Of a stretch of 16,129 nt of DNA, positions 7,329 through 15,400 are shown one piece after another. Source of the DNA: DASZCR01 sp035942915 (GTDB lineage: Bacteria; Acidobacteriota; Blastocatellia; Pyrinomonadales; Pyrinomonadaceae); NCBI GenBank assembly GCA_035942915.1, contig DASZCR010000119.1:1-16129 (forward strand), written 5' to 3'. The notes under the pieces are model-generated. The model saw only the letters and a list, made by a program, of their open reading frames with translations. It ran no database searches and was not told where the DNA came from. The stretch's first letter is position 1; every line of letters begins with the position of its first letter. A program made the position numbers and the translations under genes.

Positions 7329-8168
7329 ATGTCAGCAGAGGCGATGCAGAAAGAGATTACGAAAGAGACGTGTTACGTCCCGGCCACGCACAAGGGGCGC
7401 GGACGGCGCACGGCCGTGGCGCCCGGTCAGACGGCCGCGCGTTACCTGCACTACGGGCGTATCACGCTCGACGCCGGAGACGACGCTCTCGCCTTCGACA
7501 ACGGCGAACACGAAACCGGCCTCGTCTGTCTCAACGGCGCGGCCGAAATCACGACCGGCGGCGAGACCTTCAAACTCGGTCGCTACGACGCACTCTACGT
7601 GCCGCGCGACTCTCGCATCGAAGTGCGCCCCGTCGGGCAGGAGGGGTGTGATTTAGCGGAGTTGTCAGCGCCCGTCGAGGGTCATTATCCGGTGCAGTTC
7701 GTCTCCTTCGCAGAGGTGCGCGAGAATCCGAAGTTGCACATCATCGCGGGTGCGCCGCCCGCCGAACGCGACATGAACGTGCTCATCGGCAGCAACGTCA
7801 AGGCCGGGCGCATCATGACGGGCGTGACCTTCTCGCGTCCCGGCAACTGGACATCATGGCCGCCGCACGAACACTCGCGGATGCTCGAAGAGGCCTATCT
7901 CTACATCGACATGCCTGAGCCGTCCTTCGGCGTGCAGTTCGTCTATACCAACCCGGCCGAGCCGGAGTTAGTACAGGTCGTGCGCGAGGGCGACGTGGTG
8001 CTGATGCCGAAAGGCTATCACCCGAACGTGGCCGCACCGGGCGGGCAAATCAACTTCATGTGGATGATGGCCGCCGTCCGCGAAGGCGAAGACCGCAAGT
8101 ACGGCGTCGTCAACGTCCAACCCGAATACGCCGCCGGAGGCTCCGGCCTCGAAGCTGTCAAGGACTAG
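7329..8168 (+). CDS. kduI: KduI/IolB-family isomerase, probably 5-keto-4-deoxyuronate isomerase
   Basis: A 279-residue double cupin of the KduI/IolB family. Metal-binding positions appear in SWPPHEHSRMLEEAY (H180, H182, E187) and in LMPKGYHPN (H231). Length equals KduI (about 278). Some local motifs (NWTSWPPHEH, VLMPKGYHP) look closer to IolB, the 5-deoxyglucuronate isomerase of inositol breakdown. No other inositol gene is present and kduD follows, so the KduI reaction (isomerising 5-keto-4-deoxyuronate to 2,5-diketo-3-deoxygluconate, the KduD substrate) is inferred. The start is fixed by a strong GGGAGG (7316-7321) seven bases before the ATG. The gene follows the regulator after 47 bases. 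The TAG stop is followed at once by repeat copy B. Confidence 0.82.
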   Translation: MSAEAMQKEITKETCYVPATHKGRGRRTAVAPGQTAARYLHYGRITLDAGDDALAFDNGEHETGLVCLNGAAEITTGGETFKLGRYDALYVPRDSRIEVRPVGQEGCDLAELSAPVEGHYPVQFVSFAEVRENPKLHIIAGAPPAERDMNVLIGSNVKAGRIMTGVTFSRPGNWTSWPPHEHSRMLEEAYLYIDMPEPSFGVQFVYTNPAEPELVQVVREGDVVLMPKGYHPNVAAPGGQINFMWMMAAVREGEDRKYGVVNVQPEYAAGGSGLEAVKD

Positions 8169-8173
8169 TGAGA

Positions 8174-8283
8174 GTGATAAGTGATAGGTGATAGGTGATG
8201 GGAAAGAAGTGATAGGTGATGAGTGATAGGTGATAGGAGAAGACAGGTTTTGTCCTATCACCTATCACTCATCACCTATCACT
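8174..8283. repeat. GTGATRR heptad hairpin repeat, copy B
   Basis: Tandem heptads run from 8174 (GTGATAA, GTGATAG, GTGATAG, GTGATGG, one degenerate GAAAGAA, GTGATAG, GTGATGA, GTGATAG, GTGATAG). The arm 8208-8238 is the exact reverse complement of 8253-8283, a perfect 31-bp stem with a 14-base loop. The loop GAAGACAGGTTTTG itself allows GACA/TGTC pairing into the stem base. The element fills the kduI-kduD gap, starting within 6 bases of the kduI stop and ending 11 bases before the kduD ATG. No T-tract follows, so a standard terminator is not indicated. Confidence 0.95.
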
Positions 8284-8294
8284 GAATTTATCCA

Positions 8295-9056
8295 ATGATT
8301 CTCGACAGGTTCAGACTCGATGGGCGTGTGGCTCTGGTGACGGGGGCGTCGGCGGGGCTTGGTGCGGCTATTGCTGTGGCGCTCGCGGAGGCGGGTGCGG
8401 ACGTGGTTGCGCACGGCAACTCGCGTGCGCCTGAGGCGACGTGCGAACTTGTCAGGCGTGCGGGTCGGCGGAGCCTCGGCTTGCGCGGCGACCTCGCCGA
8501 CAGAGAGACGCCGCAGCGGCTTATCTCGGAGACGCTCGCAGAGTTCGACCGCCTCGACATCCTCGTCAACAACGCCGGGACGATACGACGCGCGCCCGCC
8601 GCAGAGTACACGGAGGATGACTGGCAAGCTGTCATCGAAGTCAACGTGTCGAGCGTCTTCCGTCTCTCGCAACTGGCGGGGCGACACATGCTCGAACGCG
8701 GTCGTGGAAAGATTGTCAACATTGCTTCTCTGCTGTCGTTTCAGGGCGGCGTCACCGTTCCTGCCTATGCGGCGTCGAAGGGCGGGGTCGCGCAGTTGAC
8801 GAAGGCGCTCGCTAACGAGTGGGCTGCGCGCGGCGTCAACGTCAACGCCATTGCGCCCGGTTACATGAGAACGGACAACACGGCCGCGCTCCAACGCGAC
8901 GAGACGCGCAGCCGACAGATTCTCGAACGCATCCCTGCCGGGCGTTGGGGCGAGCCGGAAGACCTTGCAGGTGCGGCCGTCTTCCTCTGCTCGGCGGCGA
9001 GCGATTATCTGCACGGACACGTCCTCGCCGTCGATGGCGGCTGGCTCGGTCGTTGA
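8295..9056 (+). CDS. kduD: 2-dehydro-3-deoxy-D-gluconate 5-dehydrogenase (KduD)
   Basis: A 253-residue short-chain dehydrogenase, the same length as E. coli KduD. Motifs: TGASAGLG cofactor loop (16-23), NNAG (92-95), catalytic S145, Y158, K162 (NIASLLSFQGG and YAASKGG), and C-terminal LAVDGGWLGR. The N-terminus (FRLDGRVALVTGA) and the IPAGRWGEPEDLAG segment (213-226) are typical of KduD. It reduces 2,5-diketo-3-deoxygluconate to KDG with NADH, completing the unsaturated-uronate route started by the neighbouring KduI-like enzyme. No Shine-Dalgarno is visible; the ATG is 11 bases beyond the 31-bp hairpin. It is similar in layout to the SDR at 2090-2866, but that copy has diverged at the glycine and NNAG motifs. 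Confidence 0.9.
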   Translation: MILDRFRLDGRVALVTGASAGLGAAIAVALAEAGADVVAHGNSRAPEATCELVRRAGRRSLGLRGDLADRETPQRLISETLAEFDRLDILVNNAGTIRRAPAAEYTEDDWQAVIEVNVSSVFRLSQLAGRHMLERGRGKIVNIASLLSFQGGVTVPAYAASKGGVAQLTKALANEWAARGVNVNAIAPGYMRTDNTAALQRDETRSRQILERIPAGRWGEPEDLAGAAVFLCSAASDYLHGHVLAVDGGWLGR

Positions 9057-9116
9057 AGCTCAAGTTCCGCGTCGAGAGTTGAAACAAAAATCTTATTTCT
9101 CGATGCGGAGCTTCGG

Positions 9117-10766
9117 ATGCTGATGAAACTCAAAAGCCTTCCTGCGCGCAGCCTCGTCGCGCTCCTCGCACTCTTCTTGCTCCCGGTCGCTAACCTTGCA
9201 CAGAGCGTCGCTGCACCGGTCTCGCAAGTCTGGGTCGCAGACAACGGCGACGGGACGTACAAGAACCCGATTCTTCATGCAGACTATTCCGACCCGGATG
9301 CCATCCGCGTCGGCGACGACTTCTACATGACGGCGTCGAGTTTCAACGCCGCGCCGGGGCTGCCCATCCTCCACTCGAAAGACCTCGTCAACTGGCGTCT
9401 CATCTCCTACGTCTTCACGCGCCAGCGCCCGCTCGACGTGTTCAGCAGGCCGCAGCACGGCAAAGGCGTCTGGGCTCCTTCCATCCGTTATCACGCGGGC
9501 GAGTTCTACATCTACTATCCCGACCCGGACTTCGGCATCTATCTGACGAAGGCGAAGCACCCGGCCGGGGCTTGGTCGGAGCCGCTCTTAATCAAGGAGG
9601 CGAAGGGGTGGATAGACCCCTGTCCGCTCTGGGACACGGACGGCAATGCCTATCTCGTCAGTGCGATGGCCGCGAGCCGCTCCGGCGTGAAGAGCATCCT
9701 CGTCGTCAGCCGCATGAGCGCCGACGGCACGCGCCTCTTGGATGACGGCGTGATGGTCTTCGACGGTCACGACAAACATCCGACGCTCGAAGGGCCGAAG
9801 TTTTATAAACGTAACGGCTATTACTACATCTTCGCCCCGGCGGGCGGCGTCGAGCATGGCTGGCAGTTGGTCTTGCGCTCAAAGAACGTCTACGGCCCGT
9901 ATGAAGAAAGGGTCGTGCTGGCGCAGGGCAAGAGCGCCGTTAACGGGCCGCATCAGGGCGCGTGGGTCGAGACGCAGGCGGGCGAGTCTTGGTTCATACA
10001 CTTTCAGGACAAGGGCGCTTATGGACGCATCGTCCACTTGCAGCCCGTGCGCTGGACAGACGATTGGCCGGTGATGGGAATTGACGCCGACGGCGACGGC
10101 ACGGGCGAGCCTGTCCTGACACATCCTAAGCCAAAGGTCGGCGGCGCGTGGCCGGTCGTGACACCTCCCGACTCGGACGAGTTCGACGCGCCCGCGCTCG
10201 GCCTGCAATGGCAGTGGCACGCCAATCCGGGCACGCACTGGGCCTTCCCCGCGCCCGCGCTCGGCTTCCTGCGCCTCTTCAACGTGCCGCTCCCTGAAGG
10301 CCACAAAAACCTCTGGGACGTGCCCAGCCTACTCTTGCAGAAGTTCCCTGCCGAACAGTTCACGGCCACGACTAAACTCACCTTCACGCCGCGCACGGAC
10401 GAAGAAGCGACCGGACTGCTGGTGATGGGACTCGACTACGCCTACGTCTCCGTCAAAAAGAGACCCGCCGGACTCTCTGTCTCGCAGACAATCGTCAAGA
10501 ACGCAGAGAGCGGCGCACAGGGCAAGGAGAGCCTCCCCCTGCCTTTGAAGACCAACACCTTCTACCTGCGCGTCGAGGTCTCGAAGAACGCCGTCTGCCG
10601 CTTCAGCTACAGCACCGACGGCGCACACTTCACGACCGTCGGCGAACCTTTCAACGCGCGTCAGGGCAGATGGATTGGCGCACGCCTCGGCCTCTTCGCC
10701 CTCCGCACAGGCCACACACGCGAAACCGGCTACGCCGACTTCGATTGGTTCAGAGTAACTAAGTGA
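9117..10766 (+). CDS. Secreted GH43 glycoside hydrolase (beta-xylosidase / arabinofuranosidase type)
   Basis: A 549-residue enzyme. Residues 1-29 form a signal peptide (MKLKSLPARS, then a hydrophobic core and ANLAQS). The five-bladed propeller domain (about 45-335) shows the GH43 residues: general base D59 in DYSDPDAI, transition-state Asp D167 in GWIDPCPLWD, and general acid E225 in TLEGPKFY. A C-terminal beta-sandwich domain (about 350-549, WFRVTK at the end) is as in xylosidase/arabinosidase members. Expected action is removal of xylose or arabinose from plant polysaccharide side chains outside the cytoplasm; the exact substrate cannot be told. GGAG at 9107-9110 favours the ATG at 9117; the ATG at 9123 is possible. 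Its TGA stop is supplied by the first heptad of repeat copy C. Confidence 0.9.
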   Translation: MLMKLKSLPARSLVALLALFLLPVANLAQSVAAPVSQVWVADNGDGTYKNPILHADYSDPDAIRVGDDFYMTASSFNAAPGLPILHSKDLVNWRLISYVFTRQRPLDVFSRPQHGKGVWAPSIRYHAGEFYIYYPDPDFGIYLTKAKHPAGAWSEPLLIKEAKGWIDPCPLWDTDGNAYLVSAMAASRSGVKSILVVSRMSADGTRLLDDGVMVFDGHDKHPTLEGPKFYKRNGYYYIFAPAGGVEHGWQLVLRSKNVYGPYEERVVLAQGKSAVNGPHQGAWVETQAGESWFIHFQDKGAYGRIVHLQPVRWTDDWPVMGIDADGDGTGEPVLTHPKPKVGGAWPVVTPPDSDEFDAPALGLQWQWHANPGTHWAFPAPALGFLRLFNVPLPEGHKNLWDVPSLLLQKFPAEQFTATTKLTFTPRTDEEATGLLVMGLDYAYVSVKKRPAGLSVSQTIVKNAESGAQGKESLPLPLKTNTFYLRVEVSKNAVCRFSYSTDGAHFTTVGEPFNARQGRWIGARLGLFALRTGHTRETGYADFDWFRVTK

Positions 10767-10871
10767 TAGGTGATGGGTGATAGGTGATAGGAAGAAGACC
10801 TGTTCTATCCTATCACCCATCACCTATCACCTATCACTCCTATCCCATCACCTATCACCTATCACCTATCA
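10763..10871. repeat. GTGATRR heptad hairpin repeat, copy C
   Basis: Four heptads at 10763-10790 (GTGATAG, GTGATGG, GTGATAG, GTGATAG), a loop, then inverse units at 10809-10836, an irregular segment, and further CCTATCA units to 10871. Arms 10762-10792 and 10808-10838 match at 29 of 31 positions around a 15-base loop. The loop AGAAGACCTGTTCTA resembles that of copy B. The element spans the convergent GH43 / pectinesterase junction. Both genes use a TGA stop that lies inside a heptad: 10764-10766 on the plus strand, and 10869-10871 on the minus strand. It may act as a two-way transcript end, but no T-tract is seen. Confidence 0.95.
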
Positions 10872-11864
10872 CTTGCCTTGAGGCTTCCAGCCGTCCGTTC
10901 CGGCGAGGACTGTGGCGGGGGTGATGGCTCTTGCTTGAGCCTTTGTGAGTTGGCGCGACCAGCCGACGCGTGCGCGTGGGTTTGCGCCCGCACCGCGACT
11001 CTCGAACTCTGCATAACGCGCGGTCTTCTCGCGCTCAGGCAAGTTCCAGTTATGCCATCCTTCAGGCCGCACGACGCTTGCCATCTCCGTCTTGATGAAA
11101 ATCACGCTCGAATGTGCGCGCCAGGGGCGGCCGAGATAGGTCTTGACCGTCGGCGTCTCGGCCGTGATGCGGCAGTTCGAGAAGACAAAGCCGAAGGGAC
11201 GGTCGTGCGGCGTCGAGGCCGCCGTGATGTAGCCGTCGCGCAGACAGTGTATGTGGCAACGTTCAAAGAAGGCTGTGGCCGCGCCGAAGATGAAATCGAC
11301 GTGGCCTGCGATGTAGCAGTCCTCGAAATACTGGCGTCCACGATTGAGAAGAATCGTGTCCTGCCAGCCGAGGAAACGGCAGTTGCGGAAGACCGCTCGG
11401 TCGCCGTCGACGCGGATGGCGAGCGCCTGTCCGACCGGCCCTGCCGAGTTCTCGAAGGTGATGTTCTCGGCCATGAAGTCGTCGGCGTCGATGGTTACAG
11501 TCGGCGTGCGGAAAGTGCCGATGGGCTTGCCGTCGAGGCCTGTCAGGTTGGCATGGAGGTCGTAAGTGAGGACAGTCCGCGCAGCGTCCTCGCCGACGAG
11601 CCGGAAGAAACGCTTCTCGCGCTGGACGTAGATTAACTCTCTGTAACGACCCGGCTTGATGCGTATCACGACAGGGTTCTCGGCACTACCGGCCGGGACG
11701 GCCATGATGGCCTCCTGCACCGTCTTATATTTCGCACTCCCGTCGGCCGCGACGACCAACTCCGTCTGCGCCGCAGTTTCCGCCTCGAATCCGCAGGCGA
11801 TTCCGAGCAGCAGACAGACGGCGTATCTCGACACTGTGCGCGTGAAAAAGTTTCTCATCTTCAT
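10869..11864 (-). CDS. Secreted pectin methylesterase (CE8)
   Basis: A 331-residue pectinesterase that removes methyl esters from homogalacturonan. A signal peptide covers about 1-32 (RYAVCLLLGIACGFEAETAAQ). The right-handed beta-helix follows, with all CE8 motifs: GQALAIRV (145-152, Q146), GWQDTILL (166-173, Q168 and acid D169), HVDFIFGAATAFFE (188-201, nucleophile D190), and YLGRPWR (243-249, R246 and W248). It ends in VLAGTDGWKPQGK, and the length fits the family. ATG 11862-11864 is used; an internal ATG two codons on (11858) is equally placed for AAGAG/GAAG ribosome sites. It is transcribed toward the GH43 gene. An operator-like site lies about 70 bases upstream, so it is probably co-regulated with the receptor gene. 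Confidence 0.94.
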   Translation of the reverse strand: MKMRNFFTRTVSRYAVCLLLGIACGFEAETAAQTELVVAADGSAKYKTVQEAIMAVPAGSAENPVVIRIKPGRYRELIYVQREKRFFRLVGEDAARTVLTYDLHANLTGLDGKPIGTFRTPTVTIDADDFMAENITFENSAGPVGQALAIRVDGDRAVFRNCRFLGWQDTILLNRGRQYFEDCYIAGHVDFIFGAATAFFERCHIHCLRDGYITAASTPHDRPFGFVFSNCRITAETPTVKTYLGRPWRAHSSVIFIKTEMASVVRPEGWHNWNLPEREKTARYAEFESRGAGANPRARVGWSRQLTKAQARAITPATVLAGTDGWKPQGK

Positions 11865-11933
11865 CTCTTGAAAGGCTCTCTTGCCCGTCGCTCAAGATAC
11901 ACCAGCGCGGCGACAAAGGAAACCGGAATCGCC

Positions 11934-11951
11934 TTAATTGGTCATACCCTT
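11934..11951 (+). promoter_or_regulatory. Operator-like site, GGT-N3-ACC type
   Basis: TTAATTGGTCATACCCTT shares TTAATTGGT-N3-ACC with the sites at 2973 (minus strand) and 12212. The left half is well conserved and the right half weaker. It lies about 70 bases upstream of the pectinesterase start and 35 bases before the TTGACA box for the rightward direction, so it could serve either gene. Confidence 0.5.
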
Positions 11952-11985
11952 CAATATGTAAAAATAGAATTGGTTAAAAATGAAC

Positions 11986-12014
11986 TTGACAAAATCGGCT
12001 GCCTGCTAGAGAAT
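11986..12014 (+). promoter_or_regulatory. Candidate rightward promoter for the TonB receptor
   Basis: TTGACA (11986-11991), a 17-base spacer and GAGAAT (12009-12014). The -35 is perfect and the -10 matches 4 of 6. An operator half site AATTGGTTA lies just upstream. Use of this promoter would give a leader of nearly 390 bases that includes the 12212 operator-like site and the 12325 hairpin. Confidence 0.35.
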
Positions 12015-12205
12015 GCCGATGCTTCTTCAGAGCCAGACAGGGCGGCGTGCGAGACCTGCGAGCGCGCCTGAGAGCCCGAACAAGCAAGCGATTCCCACAT
12101 TCGAGCGACTTTTTTTGAAGAGACTAGCGAATCGTTTCAGTTTCTGAGGTTGCCGGTGCGCGAGTTGGCGCCCGCCCGGTCAGAGGTTTCGACGGCGAAT
12201 GCTGG

Positions 12206-12228
12206 TTGACATTAATTGGTTACACCAG
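12206..12228 (+). promoter_or_regulatory. TTGACA box abutting an operator-like site
   Basis: TTGACA (12206-12211) is immediately followed by TTAATTGGTTACACCAG (12212-12228), the third site with TTAATTGGT-N3-ACC. If the box is a -35 element, the operator would fill the promoter spacer, a classic repression position. No good -10 hexamer is found 16-18 bases downstream, so the promoter itself is uncertain; the operator-like match is firmer. Confidence 0.5.
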
Positions 12229-12324
12229 CACCCATCAATCAGCCTGACCCGGCCCACTGAATTTCGCAATACTGAAACCGTCAACAGGCGCGCGTGTTGC
12301 CAATCCCGCTCGATATGGTCACGG

Positions 12325-12356
12325 TTGTACGTCGCGAGCACAGCACGAACGTACAA
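12325..12356 (+). promoter_or_regulatory. Inverted repeat TTGTACGT / ACGTACAA in receptor leader
   Basis: Perfect 8-base arms at 12325-12332 and 12349-12356 separated by 16 bases, 48 bases before the receptor ATG. It may be an mRNA hairpin or a protein site; function unknown. No T-tract follows. Confidence 0.35.
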
Positions 12357-12404
12357 GGCCGCGACGCCACTCATCAGGAAGAAAGTTAAGAAAGGAATAG
12401 AGTG

Positions 12405-15400
12405 ATGTGTAAGTACGCATTCCGCCAGGGCGTTGCCGCCGTCGTGCTGCTGCTCTTGGTCTTTGCGGTTGCCGTCGGGGCGCAGGAATTTCGCGGCTCG
12501 CTCTCCGGCACCGTCACCGACCCGAACGGAGCCGCGTTGCCGGGCGCTACGGTCGAGATCAAGAACGTCGAGACAAACGTCTCGACCACCGCTGTCACCA
12601 ACGAAGAAGGCGGCTACAGTTTCCCTCTGCTCCAACCCGGCCGCTACACGCTCTCCGTGTCGAGTCAAGGCTTCAACACGGCGCAGCGCGAAGCCATCGA
12701 GATTCGCGTGGCCGACAGGCTGACTTTAGATGTCCAGATGCAGGTAGGCGTGACCGACACCATCACGGTCGTCGATTCGGCCGTCGCATTGGAGACGGGT
12801 TCGGTCAGCGCGGGGACGGTCATCGAGACGAAGCAGATTAGCGAGTTGCCGCTCATCGACGGCAGCCCCTACCAACTTGCCACGCTCGCACCCGGCATCT
12901 CTTACACGGGCAACCCGGCCTTCACCGGCCCGACCTCGAACGGCAACCTCGCCTCGTTCCGTACCAACGGCGCGACCGGCCCCAATCAGGTGACGCTCGA
13001 CGGCTCGCCCAACTTCGCCATCGATGGCGGCGTCGGCTTCTCTCCGCCCTCCGAAGCCGTCTCGCAGTTCAAGGTGCAGACCACGCAGTTCGACGCGCAG
13101 CAGGGCTACACGGCAAACGCGACCGTCAACGTCGCCATCAAGACGGGCACGAACGACTATCACGGCTCGATTTATTACTTCAACCGCGACCGCAGCCGTG
13201 CCGCCAACAACTTCTTCGCCAACGCCGCCGGGCAGGAACGCGCCGAGCGGATTTACCATCGTTGGGGCGGCGAGATTGATGGCCCCGTCCGCATCCCCGG
13301 TCTCTACAACGGGCGCGACCGCACCTTCTTCCTCTTCTCCTATGAGCGCCTCACGAGCACAGACTCGGAGCCACAGCTCTACACCGTGCCGACCGAGCGG
13401 ATGCGACGCGGCGACCTCTCGGAGTTCTTGAGTCCGACGGCCTCGCCCAACGGCCCCGTCATCGTCTACAACCCGTTCAGCATCGGCGCAACCGGCACGG
13501 CCAACCGCACGCCCTTCAGCGGCAATGTCATCCCGACGGCCTTGCTCGACCCCGTCTCCGTCAACTATCTCAACATGTACCCGCTGCCGAATCGTCCCGG
13601 CTTGCAGAACAACTTCTTCTCGCCGACGCTTCGTCTTCAGAACTATCGTTCGTGGGTCACGCGCATCGACCACAACATCAACCAGAACCACCGGCTCTTC
13701 TTCAACTACTATCACAGCTTCAACCCTGAAGACCGACGCGACTGGACGCAGCTGGTCGTCAACGGTTTCCCTGTGACGAAGGGCACGGAGTTCAGAACCA
13801 ATGACGGCGCGGTGCTCGGCTACACGGCCACGCTCTCGCCCTCGATGGTGCTCGACCTGCGCGGCAACCTCTCGCGCTTCGTGCAGGAGCGTCGTCCGGC
13901 GGCCTCTTTCGACCCGGCGCAACTCGGCTTCACGCCGCAGGCGTTGGCGGCGATGCGCGGCTATCAATACCTGCCCCGCTTCGACATCAGGACGTATGAC
14001 CAGGTGAGGCCGATTCGCTCGACGCTCGGCGCGGAGCGTTCCGACTTCAACGAGGGGCTGCTGCGCCCGCTCTACGTGGCCTCTTTCCAGCCGACGCTGA
14101 CCAAGATTTTCTCGAACCACACGACGCGTTTCGGCTATGACGGACGCGTGCTGCGCGAGAACTTCAGCAGCAACGGTTATCAGGGCGGCCGCTTCACCTT
14201 CGACGGCACGTTTACGACCATCACGACGACGACGACGACGAACAGCAACAACGCCGTCAACCACGAGCGCAACCGCAATCTCTACGGACGCGACCTTGCG
14301 GCCTTCCTCCTCGGCCTTCCCGTCTCCGGCTCGAACAGCCGTATCGAGAATGCCGTCAACTACAACGTGCAGTCGGTCTATCACGGCTTCTTCGTTCAGG
14401 ACGACTGGCGCGTGACGCCGAAGCTGACCTTGAATCTCGGCTTCCGTTACGACCTCGAACTGGGCATCACAGAGCGTTTTAATCGTCTCTCGCGCGGCTT
14501 CGACCTGACGACCGCTTCGCCCATCGACGCGGCGGCGCGTGCCGCCTTCACCAACATCTTCAACGCCAATCAGGCGCGCTTTGCAGGCTCCGGGCTGACG
14601 CCTGAGAACTTCCGCGTCCTCGGCGGGTTCACCTTCGCCGGCGAGAACGACCGCGCGGCGTGGGATGCTGACAAGTCCAACTGGCAGCCGCGCTTCGGCC
14701 TTGCCTATCAACTCGACGACCGGACGGTGCTGCGCGGCGGTTTCGGCATCTTCACCTCTGCGCACCGTATTCCGAGCACGCTCTCGGACATCGGCAACAA
14801 CGCCATCACCATTCAGCCGGGCTTCTCAGGCTTCACGCCTTTCGTGCCCTCGACCAACAGCGGCCGCACCTTCGTGGCGACGCTCGATAACCCGTTCCCG
14901 AACGGTCTGCGTCCGTCGGCCGGGACGACACTCGGCCTGCTCACTAACTTCGGTCAGTCGCTCGGCGCTTCCGATGCGCCCATCCTTCCGTCCGAACGCG
15001 AGAACGCGAAGTTTGCGCGCATCATCATTGGCGTCCAGCGCGAATTGCCCGGTCAGTTCATCGTCGAAGCCAACTTCGTCTGGTCGAAGGGCTACGACTT
15101 GGCCGTCAACCGCAACATCAACTTCATCCCGCGCAGCCTGCTCGGAGCAGACCCGACGACGGCCGAAGCGGCCAACACTTTCCTGACCGCCAACGACCCG
15201 AACAATCCGTTCAGGAATCTGTTCAATAACAACATCTTCCTTTCGGATGCGGCGCTCAACACGGGCGCGACCGTTGACCTCAGCCAATTGGTGAGACCGT
15301 TCCCGCAGTTCGGCGACATCTGGATGCAGGAATACAACGGCACGAACCGCTACACGGCGCTTCAGCTTCAAGGTCAGAAGCGGTTCTCGCGCAGCTTCTC

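Larger units (their letters stand above)
11865..12404. other. Divergent control region between pectinesterase and TonB receptor
   Basis: No convincing gene is seen in these 540 bases; short open frames lack a ribosome site and any recognisable motif. The stretch is more AT-rich than its surroundings near 11930-11995. It holds two full operator-like sites (11934 and 12212), one half site AATTGGTTA (11968-11976), two TTGACA boxes (11986 and 12206) and a hairpin (12325-12356). Confidence 0.7.

Noticed and set aside
8174..8283. Heptad repeats considered as a CRISPR array or as a coding repeat
   Set aside because: Units are 7 bases with no spacers, and an inverted second half follows; this is a tandem repeat hairpin, not a CRISPR array. 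No frame across it has a start and a ribosome site.
8208..8283. Hairpin B as a classical intrinsic terminator
   Set aside because: The stem is long and perfect, but it is AT/GC-mixed, no T-tract follows, and it lies inside a likely operon 11 bases before kduD.
11868..12071. Small 67-codon plus-strand frame upstream of the TonB receptor
   Set aside because: It starts at TTG without a ribosome site, has no recognisable motif and overlaps promoter and operator-like sequences.
12726..14765. Long open frame (679 codons) on the minus strand opposite the TonB receptor
   Set aside because: It is antisense to a well-supported receptor, its translation is Arg/Val/Glu-rich without domains, and high GC favours such open shadow frames.
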